Source: Ziziphus jujuba (Eukaryota > Streptophyta > Magnoliopsida > Rosales > Rhamnaceae). Taken from it: DNA of 64,000 bases. The position numbers and the translations under genes were made by a program. The stretch lies in the NCBI RefSeq assembly GCF_031755915.1, contig NC_083388.1, positions 4,037,501 through 4,101,500 of the forward strand. Reading direction: 5' to 3'. The notes under the pieces are model-generated. The model was not told the origin of the DNA, made no database searches, and saw only the letters and a program-made list of their open reading frames with translations. This document shows positions 11,608-25,104 of this stretch, one piece after another (positions within the stretch are counted from its first letter, which is position 1; every line of letters starts with the position of its first letter).

Positions 11608-14600
11608 TCAGCAATAGAACATTACTTCCTTTACATTGTCCTTGATAAGAGGAAGTTGGCGAAACTCCCCACCCCCTCCTCCACCACTTGAAGAAGCTCC
11701 ATCTGAAGAATCCCCTTCAATATAATACCTTGCTCGAAAAGCTGCTAAATGAGCATAATAAGCTGGAGGTACTGCAGATAAAAATAGTTGTCTCAGTCTA
11801 AACGTATAAAATCATTTATTTAACCGCGGGAACAAAATATAAGTTAACAAATAGATCCAAGTAAAGGTCAAACCTATTGAGACAGATCGTGTGCACCTTG
11901 CATACCTGCATTACAAATTATTAAACATTTAATATTTTCACAAGAAACAAAGTAACTAAAACAAAGATATAGTAGGAAATACTTACGTGTAACATAGATT
12001 GTTAGTCAGGACTTGCAATGCATCTGCATTGAATCCATTCTCATCATAGAGCACATGATAATGTGCAGGCCGGCTTGTTCCCTAAAAACAACACATTCAA
12101 ATGATTCCATTAAAAATATGGACACAAGTGCATTATCACTAAGTTATCAAATAAGGAATGGGTTAAACCTTAATTCCAGCATGACTATTGAGGTAAAAAT
12201 CGAATTCCGTAGGGTGACAAATATGGGTATCAACCACAGTGCCTAAACAAGAGAACAAAAATATCGGTTCACCAAAAAAAATAAAAAATTACGGTACCTT
12301 CGTAATTTTATTGTAGGACAACATAATCACAAAACAGCTTATAACACTAACCTGGTTGAATATTGCCACTTGGATCTGTCTGATCACGACTTCTATGATC
12401 AGCAGGGAACAAGCGCGTATGGTGCCTTTTCTGGACCACCACAAAGGTAACAGGTGGTAGGTAACCACTCTCTAAGGAGGCACATGCCTGTGAAGAAGGA
12501 AAAATTTGGAGTCATCACCAAAGCACATAGTAGGTAATGATAAATATAACTCAGATGTACAAACCATAAGATCAATAAAACAAAAATATTGCATTACCAA
12601 ATAACAACAGTTTAAATATAAATCCATCAACCATCTTATTCTAATTGATGTGCTCTCAATAAATGTTCATAACAAACTATAGGTTGTCGTGAAATATAAT
12701 ACCTTACGTATAGCATCCATCTCATAAAGCAAAACCTGACTGAATTGGCCTTCACTAACACCATCTCTGCCAAATAAAACCAAAACAACTTGGTTAATAA
12801 GTGGAGAAGAATAAAAAATTTACTTTGACCAAAGATGAAGAAGAGCAAGGAAAACCTGTAAAATATAATCCTTCGAGGTTTCAATCCAGTTGACATTCTG
12901 AATGCCCTCAAAATCTCCCTACTCATTAGCAAGAAGAAGAGCAAGGATAAGAAATATTATGTACAACGGCAGAAAAAGTTAGCAAGGAGAAAGAATATTA
13001 TCTACAACGACACAAAAAGTTGATATCAATTCCTTACCTGATCAATCCACCATGAACCAATTCTCCCTTAGAATTTTGAGATGATTTATAAAGATCTTGT
13101 ATGATTTCTTCACGATGGGCTTGTGCAGAGACCATTCCTCTATATTTCGTCACTTCTGGCCAATCCATAGAAGCCACTACCTGAGCTAGCCAATTTAATC
13201 AAGTTAGAAGGAATTACACATTACAAATATAAAAGATTAACAAACTTACCGCTGCTATTGATGGACTAGAGTCCTCCCCTGGCTGAGGATGGGTTACATC
13301 CGCACCAATGATTATGGTAGGCACATCGGTCACTTTGGGAATTCTCCATTGAATTGCATCATTTAACACAGCGTTTCTACCACCAACCTATCAATGTAAA
13401 TACTAAATTTAGATATGAAAAATAAGAACAGCAACTAGAAAAATCATTAGCACAAACTAGGTAAACAAACCTTCACATTAATCTTAAGAGCCACATTCTC
13501 AAAATACTGCTTACTCATCTTTACTGCTTCATCAGGCTTGCAGCATTGTGAAACAATTCCCAGCTCTGTTTCACAAACTCTTTTTATTCTCCCTAAAAGC
13601 AAGGACAAAGGTTCAGACAAATCATAATCAAGGGACGAATTTCAAACAAAACAAGCACTTCTTCCGTTCAAAAGGGCACAAAAAAAAAAAAAAAAAAGAA
13701 AGGCACAATTTTATACTAGCACTCACCGTAGGAGCCTGTAGCATCTGGCAAGATAATAACCAACAACTGAAGTTGCTTTCCCTTTTGTGCAACCAGCCTG
13801 TGAACATCTCGCAGTTCCCTCTCAATTTGACCCGGATGAGAATTTTTTGGTATCAGTAATGGAGTGCGATTGAAAACCTATCAAATACCAAAAGCACTAA
13901 AAATGTCACTACCGACACTCTCAAGACATCAAGGACTTAAAAATAAAACATAAACAATATTTATAGCCATACCATTCCTTTACTGTTGCACATATCGACT
14001 AATTCCTGACAGAAACGAGAGAGCACATCTTGATTCAATCGTGAGAAGTTTACACATGTCCAAAAGTCTACTTTACCCCCATTTACCATTTTCTACAAAA
14101 TCAGATCATTGCATAATGAACGTCAATTTGTTAATAAATGTAACGAATAAATTTGATGATCAAGCCAACTAATAAACCTACATATTATAAATTCTAAAAT
14201 TGTTATTTTCCAAGTAAAACGTTATTACTTCAATAGGCACGTAAGAGCAATCATTAACATGAACACCAACATAAATAAATAAATAAATAAATAAATAAAA
14301 GAAGCCTTACAACTTAACCCTGACCAATTCCAAAAAAAAAGGTAACTGCAAGAGTACTAGCGCAAAGCATTAACTCCAAAACGCAAGCGCACATTTCTGT
14401 GCAACTTAAAATAACAGAATATCTACAACATTACCTTGTTAATCATATTCCATTTCCCCATTCTGGGATTTTCCTTCGGCTCCTTCCCAGTATCATGATA
14501 CTTGAGCTTTAGCATCCAAAATGAGAAAATAATCAATCAACAAGAAGTAGAAAGTTAAAAGTACAAACACTAAATAACAGATATCCTACCATTGGAGGTG

Positions 14601-17085
14601 GTAAAACTCTAGCATCAACCAATGTAAGGTCCTCTCCTACTTGAATTTGAAATTCCCTAACAAGGGAATCTGCACTGTACCTGTTCTTCCTGACCATCTG
14701 CATAGAAGTGCAAAATCAGAATGTTCAATATAAAGGAAAAACAAATTCCTCATCAGGAGACAAAGTTACAATACCTCCCATATGCGGCGTTCTCTATCAA
14801 TTGGGCGTTGACAGGTAGCCCTTAGTAGGGCCTTTACTTGCGTCTTATTTAATTTTTTTGAATACCTCTGTCCAGGCTCAATCTTACATACCTGTGCAAA
14901 GATAAACGATGACAAGCAGAAGCAAAACTAGTGTGGTTAAGGAATAAAATGGTTGTAACAAAAATTGGGAAACCTCCATGGGCAAATAAACTGGTCTTGA
15001 TTCACTTCCAGCTTGAATAGCAGGCAAATTCACAAACTTCAGCGTAATATTGTATCTCCTACGAAAATACTGAACCACCGAAACTGTTTGATTGCTATCA
15101 TCAGTAAACCTAAACATAAAATTAAACAAAAAAAAAAAAAAGTTTAACAAACAAAAATAGAGCAAAAGGCATAGAGTTTCGAAGAGAGTGAGAGAAAGAT
15201 TACTCACGATAATTGGCTGATCGGTTGTAACGATATACCGGAGATTTTATAAATTTTCCGATGCCCTGTGTGGACAACTTCTACTCTAATCCCTTTCAAT
15301 GCTTTTCTGACCTGAAAATTAAAGTAACAACAACAGAAAAAGATAACGCAATGGTAAGTTTATAAAAGATTAAATTATTGAAATATCTATAAATCAAACC
15401 GGAAGCATAGGAAACAGTCAATAAAAATTTAAAAGAATAAGGAGAAAGACTGGTAAACTTTCAAATTGTAAGCTAGGGAGAAAGACTGGTAAACTTTAAA
15501 CTTGCAAGCTAAGGAGAAAGACTGGTAAACTTACAAGCTTACTTCCTAAAATTTATGAGAATGAACATCCTGATCCTAAGCATAAGTACTCACAGAAAAT
15601 ATAATGGTGAAAAAATACCTTAACACGATCTTGATCAGTCAAGGGTCTCGAAAAATCTATCCGATTGAAATGTTTGAAAACAAAGTCATGAACCCAAATA
15701 GCCTCATAGAAGGACCTGGCAGACACATCTGAAATTTAAAAAAGTGAATAAATAAATAAATAAATAAACTACCATTCAAGTTCAAATAATATGTTCCCAA
15801 ATACAAATAACGAGTGGTTTCATTACCAACATTAAGTGAAAGACCCATCTGGATTGGTCGTAGACTTTGATAATACCCTCGCCAGAATTCCAGACCATCA
15901 CCAAGCTCCCCTTTGGTTCCCAAATCAGGATGGAAAAAGGATCTTGCAACGGCAGTGTACCTACAGCAAAAGAAAAAAAGTTCCAGTTATCTCAAGTACA
16001 AAAACAGACCCCCCCCCCCCCCAAAAAAAAAAAAAAAAATCAATAACCAAAATGAAATATTCAGACACTAAAGATTATAATTCTCAGGCAGTTTTTTAAA
16101 TTACATTTGCGATGGAGTTTGTCGGAGTACGACATCAAGTACTTGAATAGTTTCTTGGGGAACATCTAGTTGTCTGCTTCGCAAGAATTGCTGGAGATGG
16201 TGAAGATCTGGCTTCGAAGCAAATTTAATCACAACTTTAAATTCCCTCTCCCTCCTGTTACACAATAAAAAATAAAAAAATAAAAAATAAAAAATCAGGT
16301 GGCACTAGTACATAATAAAATTCAAAACGCAGAGAAAAATCCAAAATTAAGCAGAGAAAAATCCAAAGTTAAGGGAAAATATGTAAATATACCTCTGGGC
16401 ACTGGAAGAGGCATCGTCAGGTAACCTGACCACAAACTCTTTAGAGGAGAATGGCAGTGGTCCCGCCGTGTAAATACTTTTCCCGCCATCATACGCCGGT
16501 TTTTTCCTCCCCAAGTGTGACTCGCCGTACAAATTACATAGCTCAGTCATTACGCCTCTGTTGACTTTCTTCGACGTGACCTCTGGCCTAATCGTTACCT
16601 GAAGTATTTAAAAGAAAAATAAATATCGTAGTGGTTAGGATCAAAACTTACGAAAAGAAAACTCCACTCACGTCATAGTGGTAAAGATCGCAGTCGGCAA
16701 TCTTAACCAAGAAGTGATTAGCCCTCACGACGCATTTCCTTCCGACCGTTCCGAATCCTGGCCTTCTCGGAAACGTCACAGCCTTGGACGACGATGGAGG
16801 AGACTGCGCTGGAGGCTGAGCTGGCAATGTGAGTCTCTGCTCCACTTCAACCGCCAACGCAGATGCCGAAGTCCCCGCCTGAGTAACCGTCTGAGCAACC
16901 GTCGGAGTCGAAGTGGCTGTCGGCCTTGGGGCCGCGGCATATACCGGAACACTGCTGCCGCCACGTCCTCGGCCTCTACCACTGCCTCCTCGCTGAACCG
17001 AAGGCGTCGGAACCGGCGCTGGAGTCGACGGCGGAGCCTGCTGGTCTCGGCCTGATCGACGACCACCACCTCCACGACGAGACAT
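11608..17085 (-). CDS. AGO5-like: Argonaute protein, AGO5-like, 22 exons, 950 aa
   Basis: Slicer Argonaute that loads small RNAs and cleaves or silences complementary targets. Exons (minus): 17085-16672, 16598-16393, 16254-16105, 15960-15827, 15728-15619, 15311-15208, 15109-14974, 14891-14775, 14697-14590, 14506-14435, 14092-13973, 13877-13727, 13592-13471, 13387-13250, 13180-13038, 12918-12856, 12766-12703, 12487-12352, 12242-12169, 12081-11987, 11905-11874, 11771-11608. All join in frame (2853 nt) at GT-AG sites. The N-terminus is a Gly/Arg- and Pro-rich tail ([21 protein letters not shown]). N domain about 102-256, PAZ about 300-440, MID about 520-650, PIWI about 655-930. Catalytic residues D678 ([10 protein letters not shown]), a Glu finger in AQAHREE (about 719), D764 (RDGVSEGQF) and H850 (NSHAG) are present. 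It ends VKEVMFYC, usual for the AGO1/5/10 clade. Assignment to AGO5 rests on wording such as [19 protein letters not shown] and is fairly sure; the start is the first Met of exon 1. Confidence 0.93.
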
Positions 17086-17206
17086 TGCCGGCGAGTTTCT
17101 GGTTCGAAATGTTAAAAACTAAAAGGAAAAACAGAAATCAAATAGAAGCAATCTGAGTATAACAAACAGAGGAGCGTAAGCAAAGAGTGGGTGAGTGAGC
17201 AAAGCC

Positions 17207-17214
17207 TATATATA
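17207..17214 (-). promoter_or_regulatory. TATA box of the AGO5-like gene
   Basis: TATATATA reads the same on both strands and sits inside CCTATATATAGG, about 120 bases upstream of the AGO start codon. That fits a TATA box with a 5' leader of roughly 90 bases. No other TATA-like run occurs between it and the ATG. Confidence 0.6.
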
Positions 17215-17443
17215 GGAGACGTGGAAAGAGAGACGAGGCTTGCTTCGGAAGTTTGGTCTAGTGACGGTTTTACCTTCGACCTTAAGTTGATTCTAGATGT
17301 ATACGAAAAAATTAAATAAAAATAAATAAAATTTACGAGATAGTGCAGTTACCACGAAACAACCGCCGGAGGAGATGGAAGATTGCATAAAAAGTGTGTA
17401 TTGTATACTCCATGGTGGGTTCCACTGAGCTCCAACACCTTTA

Positions 17444-18249
17444 GGTGGCGTTTGGTATGTAGGATAGATCTATATTGAACATTATAGATTCGGATCGGAT
17501 GGGATCAGATAGGATAGTACTGTGTTTGGTATAATTTTGCACTGAATAATAGAATAATTCTTCACTGAAGCAAAATCTAAAACTTCAATCCAAACTCACC
17601 AAATTAAGTAAAAACAAAATAACCCACCGGTAGGAAATTAACTAGAAGACGTAATTTTTTTTTAATATACCAAATGTTTAGCTTCAAATGCCTGTGTTTT
17701 GAAATATAAGCATGCAGTGGGTTTTCAACAAATTACACCAATTACACACACTATTAGCAAGAAATAGAAAAAATTTCAAGGCATTAACCAAAACCCACAA
17801 AATTGAACCGAGATGTAAACTGCTACCAATCATGCGATTGACGGCATTGTTGCCACCTCCATCAACACCGACCACCTTAATTTTAGCGGATTCTATGGGT
17901 GCAAAGGAGCAGCTTACGACTCCTACAGAGTGGCGTCGAAGACCACCCCTCTTTCTGTTACTCTGAGGAATGCACGTTCTGAGAAGACTCGAAGAGGAGC
18001 AAGGTGTTTTGCGGTGGTGAAACGAAGTGGGAATTGAAGGTCTCACTAGTGAGAAACAACGAGAGACAGCGAGACCCTCGGTGAGTTTGGGACAAAACTG
18101 ACCTGGGGGGGGAGAGAGGGTAAGTTAAATCCTTCGATTGGGGGACTAATTCACTGTAGAGGTCAACTTGTCCCAATCTCTATATGTTACTATCGGACTG
18201 GAACATAATCCTGTCCTGACCGACCCAGTCCGATGAAACAAACATGCCG
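17444..18249. mobile_element. Non-autonomous Harbinger-like element with captured FtsZ1 DNA
   Basis: The left duplicon shows the empty site (CATCTTTAGTACG, about 73-85). Here it is split, with TTA on both sides (17441-17443 and 18250-18252). The ends are weakly inverted: GGTGGCGTTTGGTATG on the left, CGGCATGTTTGTTTC as reverse complement of the right. A TTA target duplication and GGC(A/G)TGTTTGG-like ends suit PIF/Harbinger non-autonomous elements, but the inverted repeats are imperfect and class assignment is moderate. The 806-bp body carries a piece of a nuclear gene for plastid FtsZ1 and no transposase, so it is a Pack-type element. Confidence 0.7.
17815..18046 (-). pseudogene. FTSZ1-like fragment: Captured exon-1 fragment of plastid-division gene FtsZ1
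   Basis: The minus strand reads a Ser-rich plastid transit-peptide-like stretch (TSFHHRKTPCSSSSLLRTC, NRKRGGLRRHS), then CSFAPIESAKIKVVGV and GGGNNAVNRMIG. The last two are the start of the FtsZ GTPase domain as found in plant FtsZ1. One Gly of the first glycine-rich loop is Asp here (GVDGGG instead of GVGGGG). Similarity stops near SSLHL, about where FtsZ1 exon 1 normally ends, and the DNA beyond looks like intron. The frame runs on to a stop at 17684. Only about 70 residues of a roughly 420-aa protein are present, so it cannot make a working FtsZ. Confidence 0.85.
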
Positions 18250-20662
18250 TTAGTACATGTGCCAGTGATTTTTTTTTATTGTGTGACACTGACATAGCAA
18301 ATTATTTAATTTATTTAATACAAACTAATAAATTTGAGATAACCAAGAGGATTGAGGTGTGCTTCGGTTGCGGCATTTTTAATTATTGCAAACATTTATT
18401 AATTTCGGCTTGTAAACTTTATAATTCATGTAAATATTATTTTTTTTAATTTATTTTATATTTTATACTATTTATGAGTATGAATACATTTTTTTGAGCA
18501 CTTTTTGGGCAAATCCATGATTATTTGCATGGCAATTTGTGAATTTCCCCCAAAAAAAAAAAAGATTATTTGTTTGATAAAATAATGGCTTTATTACTAA
18601 ATGATCGCTAAATACTTTACTACATATTATTCTTATATTTATTCTGTTTTCTTCCAAACGCATTATAAAAAAAATAAAATTTAGAAATAAAATTGTTTAA
18701 ATTTTTTTACAATTTTAATAAAATTTGAAGAAAAATAATTTGATCTTGATTTTTGCAAATTTTTATAACATGTGGATAATATCAAGATTTGGCTATAAAT
18801 CTTTACAATAATATGTACAACAATTTTAGCATAATTGATATAAATAATATTTTTACAAATAAAAATTTCACAATCTTCATAATGCTTTGAAGGAAAAAAT
18901 TTGTCTTAATTTTTGAAAATTTACATAATATATTGGTATGAAGATTTTATTTTTGATGATAGAACAAAACTTGGCAAGCAAAATTGTTTTCCTCCTTATT
19001 TGATTTGTTTTTGAATTTTTTAAAATAAGGTAAAAAAAAACATGTATATATATTTATTATCAAAGATATTTAACCAAAAAAAAAAAAAAACTCTATACAT
19101 TAATACAGATTTATATATGGATATGCAATAAATGGAATTTTATTGTTAAATAATAAGATTAATATATAGTAATTAATAGTGAGATTGATCTCTTTATCAT
19201 AAATTTAAAGTGGATAATGTATTTTTCAATATTTTTAAAAAAATGCTCAAAACATAATTTTATATATGACAAGATTTCAATAATGTGGAGCAACATAAAA
19301 TTGATTTTATATAAAATGTGAATTTTATATTTAAAAGTACAATTGAATACTTTTGGATTTTGGATTTATAGTTTAAGATTTAGAGTAATGCAAATTTGCT
19401 TTGGTAACTATACAATATAATGAAAATTGTACAATACTAATGATCATCAATTTGATTTGTAATTATATCTAAATTGATTTTTGTGATCTTATTCAATCTT
19501 GAATTTTGATTACTATCCTATATTGATTTTATTTTATTAATATGAATGATAATATAATTAAATAATTATTCTATTATTTAATTATTTTTATAATTATATT
19601 ATTGAATATAAAAAATGGATAAACTCAACTAGAATGATAATTATTAAATTAAAATAAAAATTAAAAATTTGATGATTATCTATAATTTTAATGTTTAATA
19701 TTCAATATTGAATTATTTAATGTCTAATATTTAGTACAAAAGAGAATTGAAGATTTCTCAAGAAAATATGTCAAGACAAGATTTTTGTTAATCATAAATA
19801 TATATATATATATATATTTATACAGGTTTGACTAATATCTATAAGGCAAGATATTCTATACATGATACAAATAATTGTAGATAAAAACAATAAGCTATAA
19901 AGTTGAATGAAAGTAATTGTTTTATTAAAAAACATTTTAAAAAATATACAAAAGGATAAATCCCTAAAATTAAAAGAAAAATATATTAGATGATGGAAGA
20001 AATTTAGAAAAATACAATTATTCCATTTAAATTAAATTTTTTATCTAATCGAATTAAATTTTTTTTATATGGAAAATAAGGTATATTTGAAATTTATATT
20101 TGGATGGAGAGATAAAGATATATTTTAAATTTATATTTCAAAGTATAAACTTCAAGAATTAAAATTTAAAAGTCAAAAATTAAATTTAAAAAAAGAACAG
20201 ATTGAAATTCAAAATCATGTTTTATGAAAGTTTCACAACTTTATAATCAGAGGGAGAAACAAAAAAGAAAAAGATTTTAAAAAAAAAATGGTAGACAAAT
20301 GTTAAAAAACACAGTGAAGGTAAAAAAGTGAAAAAAAAAGAAGAAAAAAAAAGGAAAAGTATAGAAAAAAAAAATATTGATATAGATATAGTGTTATGTG
20401 AAAGTCTAAATACTGTAGATGCTATAGATAAATATTTTCTAATATAAAATTTTATTTTTGAATTATTTGTTAATATTTTAAATACAATTGAATATGAATT
20501 ATTTTATAAGTATAAAGTTGATTATGAATTGCTTTTAGCTTTTATAACTTATATTGTTTTATCACTTTTGTTGAATAATTAAAGAGGTTGTTCTTAAAGA
20601 CAATGTTAATTGCTAAGAATCCTATGGGAAGATAAACAAGTTTATTGATATTGTGTTTCAGA

Positions 20663-21049
20663 GTTAGAAGTTTTTTTGTTCATAATTATTTTAAATGTTA
20701 ATGATAATTTTATTTGTATATATCATTAATCGAGTTTTGATATATATTTTTTTAGAAAAAACAAACTTATATATATTTTATCTGTAAAGTTGTATGTGAG
20801 ATTAAAGATTATCTAGAAGTAATTATTATACTCCAAATTTCTTGTGCCAAAAGATTCGAAAGATGTATTAATTTATAATTTTTAAATTTTGCATATATTC
20901 CGCTTAAAGACTTTATTTGTGAAAAACTATTTATGCAATACTTTAATATTTAATTTGGTTATAATTAATTGGCTTTTATTAATAATTATTGAAATTATCT
21001 ATTGCAATTACATTTTTTGTGCATCGCATAGTCTTAACACTAGTAGAAA
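20663..21049. other. AT-rich DNA absent from the left duplicon
   Basis: Homology to the left copy stops near 20662. This stretch up to the solo LTR is AT-rich with no conserved frame. Together with 24077-25104 it was either inserted here before the LTR element or lost from the left copy. Confidence 0.5.
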
Positions 21050-24000
21050 TGTCAGGACCCGTCCAAAATTCCTCACCGGAACCTTAGACAAGCCCTGATC
21101 CCAGGGAAACCCTATCGGACCCTCTAATGGAAAATCCGGTAGAACCTCCCCTAAGGGTTGGACTTACCACAAATTTCCTGCACTGAAAACACACTTCTAT
21201 ATACATCCTCTTATTTCTCCCACGTTACTACAATTTAATTCCACAAATTTTCAGCACTTTAAATAAATAACAGGAAATTAATACAGTATTTAATAAAATG
21301 CGTCCAATACAGTATACAGAGCATTTTACAAATAAATGTGAAATTAATACAATGTCAGATAAGGAAGCAATACAAGATGGAGAGGAAAAAGGGAAGAAAT
21401 ACTTCTTGGACTTTCGGCAATGAACTGAGACGTCGGGCTCGCTCCGGACGATCAACGTCTTCCAACCTGGACCTAGGGGAACGGAATTTGAAAATATGAG
21501 ATGCTAATCATCTCAGTGAGTGACCTTATCTACTGTACACCTTTAATATTTATAATATAACAAATAAAGGAATTTAATTAGTACCAACAATTAATTAAAT
21601 AAATAAATAACAAAAATTGAAAGTAATAATTTCTCTCAGAACCCTCACTATTCACTCCATTGGAAATGTTCCCCTTTTAAAACATTTTCACAAAACTCGT
21701 TATTCGCATTTCCCGAAAACCAAGGGATCAATTAATTTAATAAACAATAGATAAATACCCTAATATAAATAAAATGTAATAAAACATAATAAATAATTTT
21801 TTTAGAATACTTTAGGGTTTGAAATTTCTATCGGAAAATTTATATTTGATGCACCACACCATATACCAGTGATGCCCTCCGATACCCAGCGTCCCGGGCA
21901 CCAACTGGCGGGGAGGTTAAAGAGAGAAACTTGCATATGACGCTTCGGCGTCCCGACAGTGTCGGTACTGAAACCGTCATCCCGGCCACAGAAGGGGGCG
22001 GCTATGGCCAATATCAAACTTGCCTGCCCTCAGTCCAATGGCAACTCACGGGAGACATAATAACTTGCGCGCTAACCACATATACAGCCAGAACACCAAT
22101 ACTGTATGAGTGCGTCTAAAATAATTCTTAAATTAATTATTACCGTACCGATTTTTCAAAAATCACTGTGGGAAATATACCAGTTTTCAAATTCACCATC
22201 CCACATTTTCCTTTAACATTTCCAGTACAAAACCATCGATAACAATATACCAATAATTTTCTCGAAACACAAAATCCATCAAATAATATTCCACGGGCAT
22301 AGTTATCAAATTTGAAGTCACCAATTTAAACAAATAATTTTCTTAAAATATTTAAACCAATTATGCCCAAAAAATAATATTAAAATCCAGATACGATTTA
22401 TTACTGAAAATACCTTGCTCATGCATAATAAATACAATTAAATCACAATAATAATAACAAGAAAATTCTTAGTAACCCAAAATCCCGTTTAGCATCAATG
22501 GGTATATATATATATATATATAAAATAATATTTTTCCCCCAATTATATTTAAATTCCACCACATGAGCATAATTCCAGATATCAATTTAACACCAAATAA
22601 ATATAATTAATTACCCCAAAATATTTTTAAAGGTAGGTCACTCACTTGGAGCGCGCAATTAAACCAATATCCTCCATGGGATCAATTACACGACACATCT
22701 GTGCTCCTAAAACAACAATATTACACAACTCAAATAAATTAATATTTTATTCGGATAAATAATATCCGGTATCCGGGGGGTTAAACACAAACGTTAACCA
22801 AAATTGACGAGTAATATACCGAAACAAAGCTTGAGTGACGAGAATTACGAATCCTGTCTTACTTCCAGGAAATCGGACCCGAGGTGGCCGGAATCTCGCT
22901 GGAAAGCTTTTGGCCTTTAGAGCATCGATTCTCCCAAACCGTCGCGAATTGGAGGAAAAGGACACCGGATTTGAATTCAGGGGGTTGGAATTAGTGGAGA
23001 GGGACCGGCGGTGCAACTGGGTACTCGCCGGAATAGTGATTTCCGGGGGGTCGTCGCGGTCACCGGCAACCATTGCCGGCGGCGGCGCGTCCGGTGGCCG
23101 ATGGCTGAGATTTTTGGGGGTTTTGTAGATCGAGGGGATAGGGTTCCAACGAGACTGCCGGACGGCGAAGAGATCTGGATTTGAAGGTTTTCGGCCCCTC
23201 GCCGAAAAATACTCCGACCCCGGCGTGTCGGAGGTCCGGTGGTCGTGAAATTTAGTGGGTAGGCCGGAATTCCCACGGGTGAGAGACCGGTCAGGCGGGT
23301 GTGGCTTGGGGTGGCCGGAAACTGGGCAAATCGGCGGTGACCGGTGGTGGAGGGGAAAAATCGCCATCGCCGGAAAACATTCCGATCCGGGCGCATCGCC
23401 GGTCGGTTGGCCGTGAAATTTTGAGGGTTGGCCGGGAATGGAGAGGCGCTCCTGCATGGTCGGTGCGTGTGGCAAGATTCGGCCAAAAAACGGTTAAGTG
23501 GCGGTGGCCGGTCGGTTCTCTCTCTAGCTCTCTCTCCTCTTTCTCTTTCTCTCTCCTCCCCGGCTGTTTTGCCAAAATAAAAACCATCGTGGGTGATACT
23601 GTTCATCCATGTGGACCTCTCAGATGTCGACACGTGGCATTACTATGCACTTAAGCCAGATATAATAAAATATTACAGTATTCGGAAAAATTCACACGTC
23701 CATAACTTTTTAACCAGATGTCCAATTTAAGCGTGCCGCTAGTCTATGAACTAGTATCGACGAGTACTTTACAACCATACAAGAGTCAAAGCAAAATTCT
23801 ACAACCATAAAAAGTCAACTCCCAGCACCCTTTGGACAATTTGCACCTCGACTTGTTTTGCCCATAACTTTCAAACCGTAGCTCCATTTTCGACGTGCTA
23901 CTAGTCTACGAACTTGTGCCAATGTGTACTTCGTAACGGTACCTCAATCAACCAAAAATTCCATCCTAGTCAAAAAGTCAACTTTGACCCATTCGGTCAA

Positions 24001-24071
24001 CGGTTAAAGTCAACGGTCAATCTCGGTTAAAGTTGGAAAATTTCCGTTGTACTTTGGAATGGGATGTTACA
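21050..24071. mobile_element. Solo LTR of a large retrotransposon, 3.0 kb
   Basis: The element begins TGTCAGGACCCGTCC and ends GGGATGTTACA, so it has the TG...CA termini of an LTR. It is flanked by a perfect 5-bp duplication AGAAA (21045-21049 and 24072-24076). There is no gag-pol and no second LTR, so it is a solo LTR left by recombination between two LTRs. Its length and termini suggest a Ty3/gypsy element with very long LTRs; orientation cannot be set. The GC-rich part at 22750-23640 has several overlapping Pro/Arg-rich frames that look like compositional artefacts. An AT microsatellite lies at 22503-22522. Confidence 0.85.
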
Positions 24072-24076
24072 AGAAA

Positions 24077-25104
24077 TATAAAAGTAAAGTAGCCAGAAAG
24101 ATTGTTTGAAGTTTTTCTTTTCGGGGATTTTATAGAAAGCCAACTATTTTTCAATGCATTCAGAGATTCTATGGATCCATTTTTTTAATTTTATTTTGCT
24201 TTAATCTGTTGATATTTTACTAAACAAGCCAAATAAAACCAAAGTTTCTCATTTGATTTTGTCCTTGCAGAATATTCACAATGATCCAAGTTGGAGTTTT
24301 ATAATAATTATCAAAAACAAAATAATGGTAAATAAATTTAATATTTTAATATTATTAAATCATTGATAAAAAAATATAAATCATTCATGTTTACACAAGT
24401 GAAAGTGAAAATTAATATTGTTTATAGTACAAGTTTTATTTATTTATGAAAATCAAATCTATATATTGTATTATTTTAGAATACAAGTGCTATACTTAAC
24501 AACAAAACAAAGCTTTTTTTTTTTTTTTTTTAATGATATAGTATCACAAATTATTTATAAATAAACATTCAACATTTATATTTTAGGTATTCAAAAAAAA
24601 TTGTATATTAGAGATAAACGCTTAATTTATTTCCAAATTATTCATGACTATAAATTGTTTAATATATGCAACGTGATAATTGAAAGGTGAAATATCATGA
24701 TTTGCCTATTATATACCTTCATATAAGCACAAAAATAAGATTAGAATTGTAGTTTTAATAAGATTTGATGTTTGTTTCAGAATCTTTTGTTTTTACCAAA
24801 TATATAAAAATTTGAGGTTTGTTTCTTATTTTTTTCTTTATGGAAAAAGTTAGAGAACTAAAATCTCTCATTGGACACGTTCGAGATGGATTAGTTTTTT
24901 TGCTATGTGAGATGGATTAGTTTACAAGTGAGTCATATAACAATATTTAGTTGGACTTACTAAATACTCACCATATTAATATTCTCTCAAAATAAAATAT
25001 AAATTTGATTTCTTTTCGCCAACACAATTTTAAAATCTAATAATTAAAAAAAAAAAAAAAAAAGGGCAAAAAAAGCGAACACCTGAGGAAAGGTAAAATC
25101 GTCA
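24077..25104. other. AT-rich DNA absent from the left duplicon, right of the solo LTR
   Basis: No coding frame or RNA gene was recognised. Homology to the left duplicon resumes at about 25105 (left 2820). An A-tract precedes the junction at 25046-25064. Confidence 0.5.

Noticed and set aside
16648..17156. Several open frames on both strands over AGO exon 1
   Set aside because: Shadows of the GC-rich AGO N-terminal exon. Only the frame reading MSRRGGGG joins to the rest of Argonaute.
22747..23633. Overlapping long Pro/Arg/Ser-rich open frames on both strands
   Set aside because: They lie in the GC-rich part of the solo LTR, overlap one another in several frames and resemble no protein family. 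GC-rich sequence with few stops explains them.
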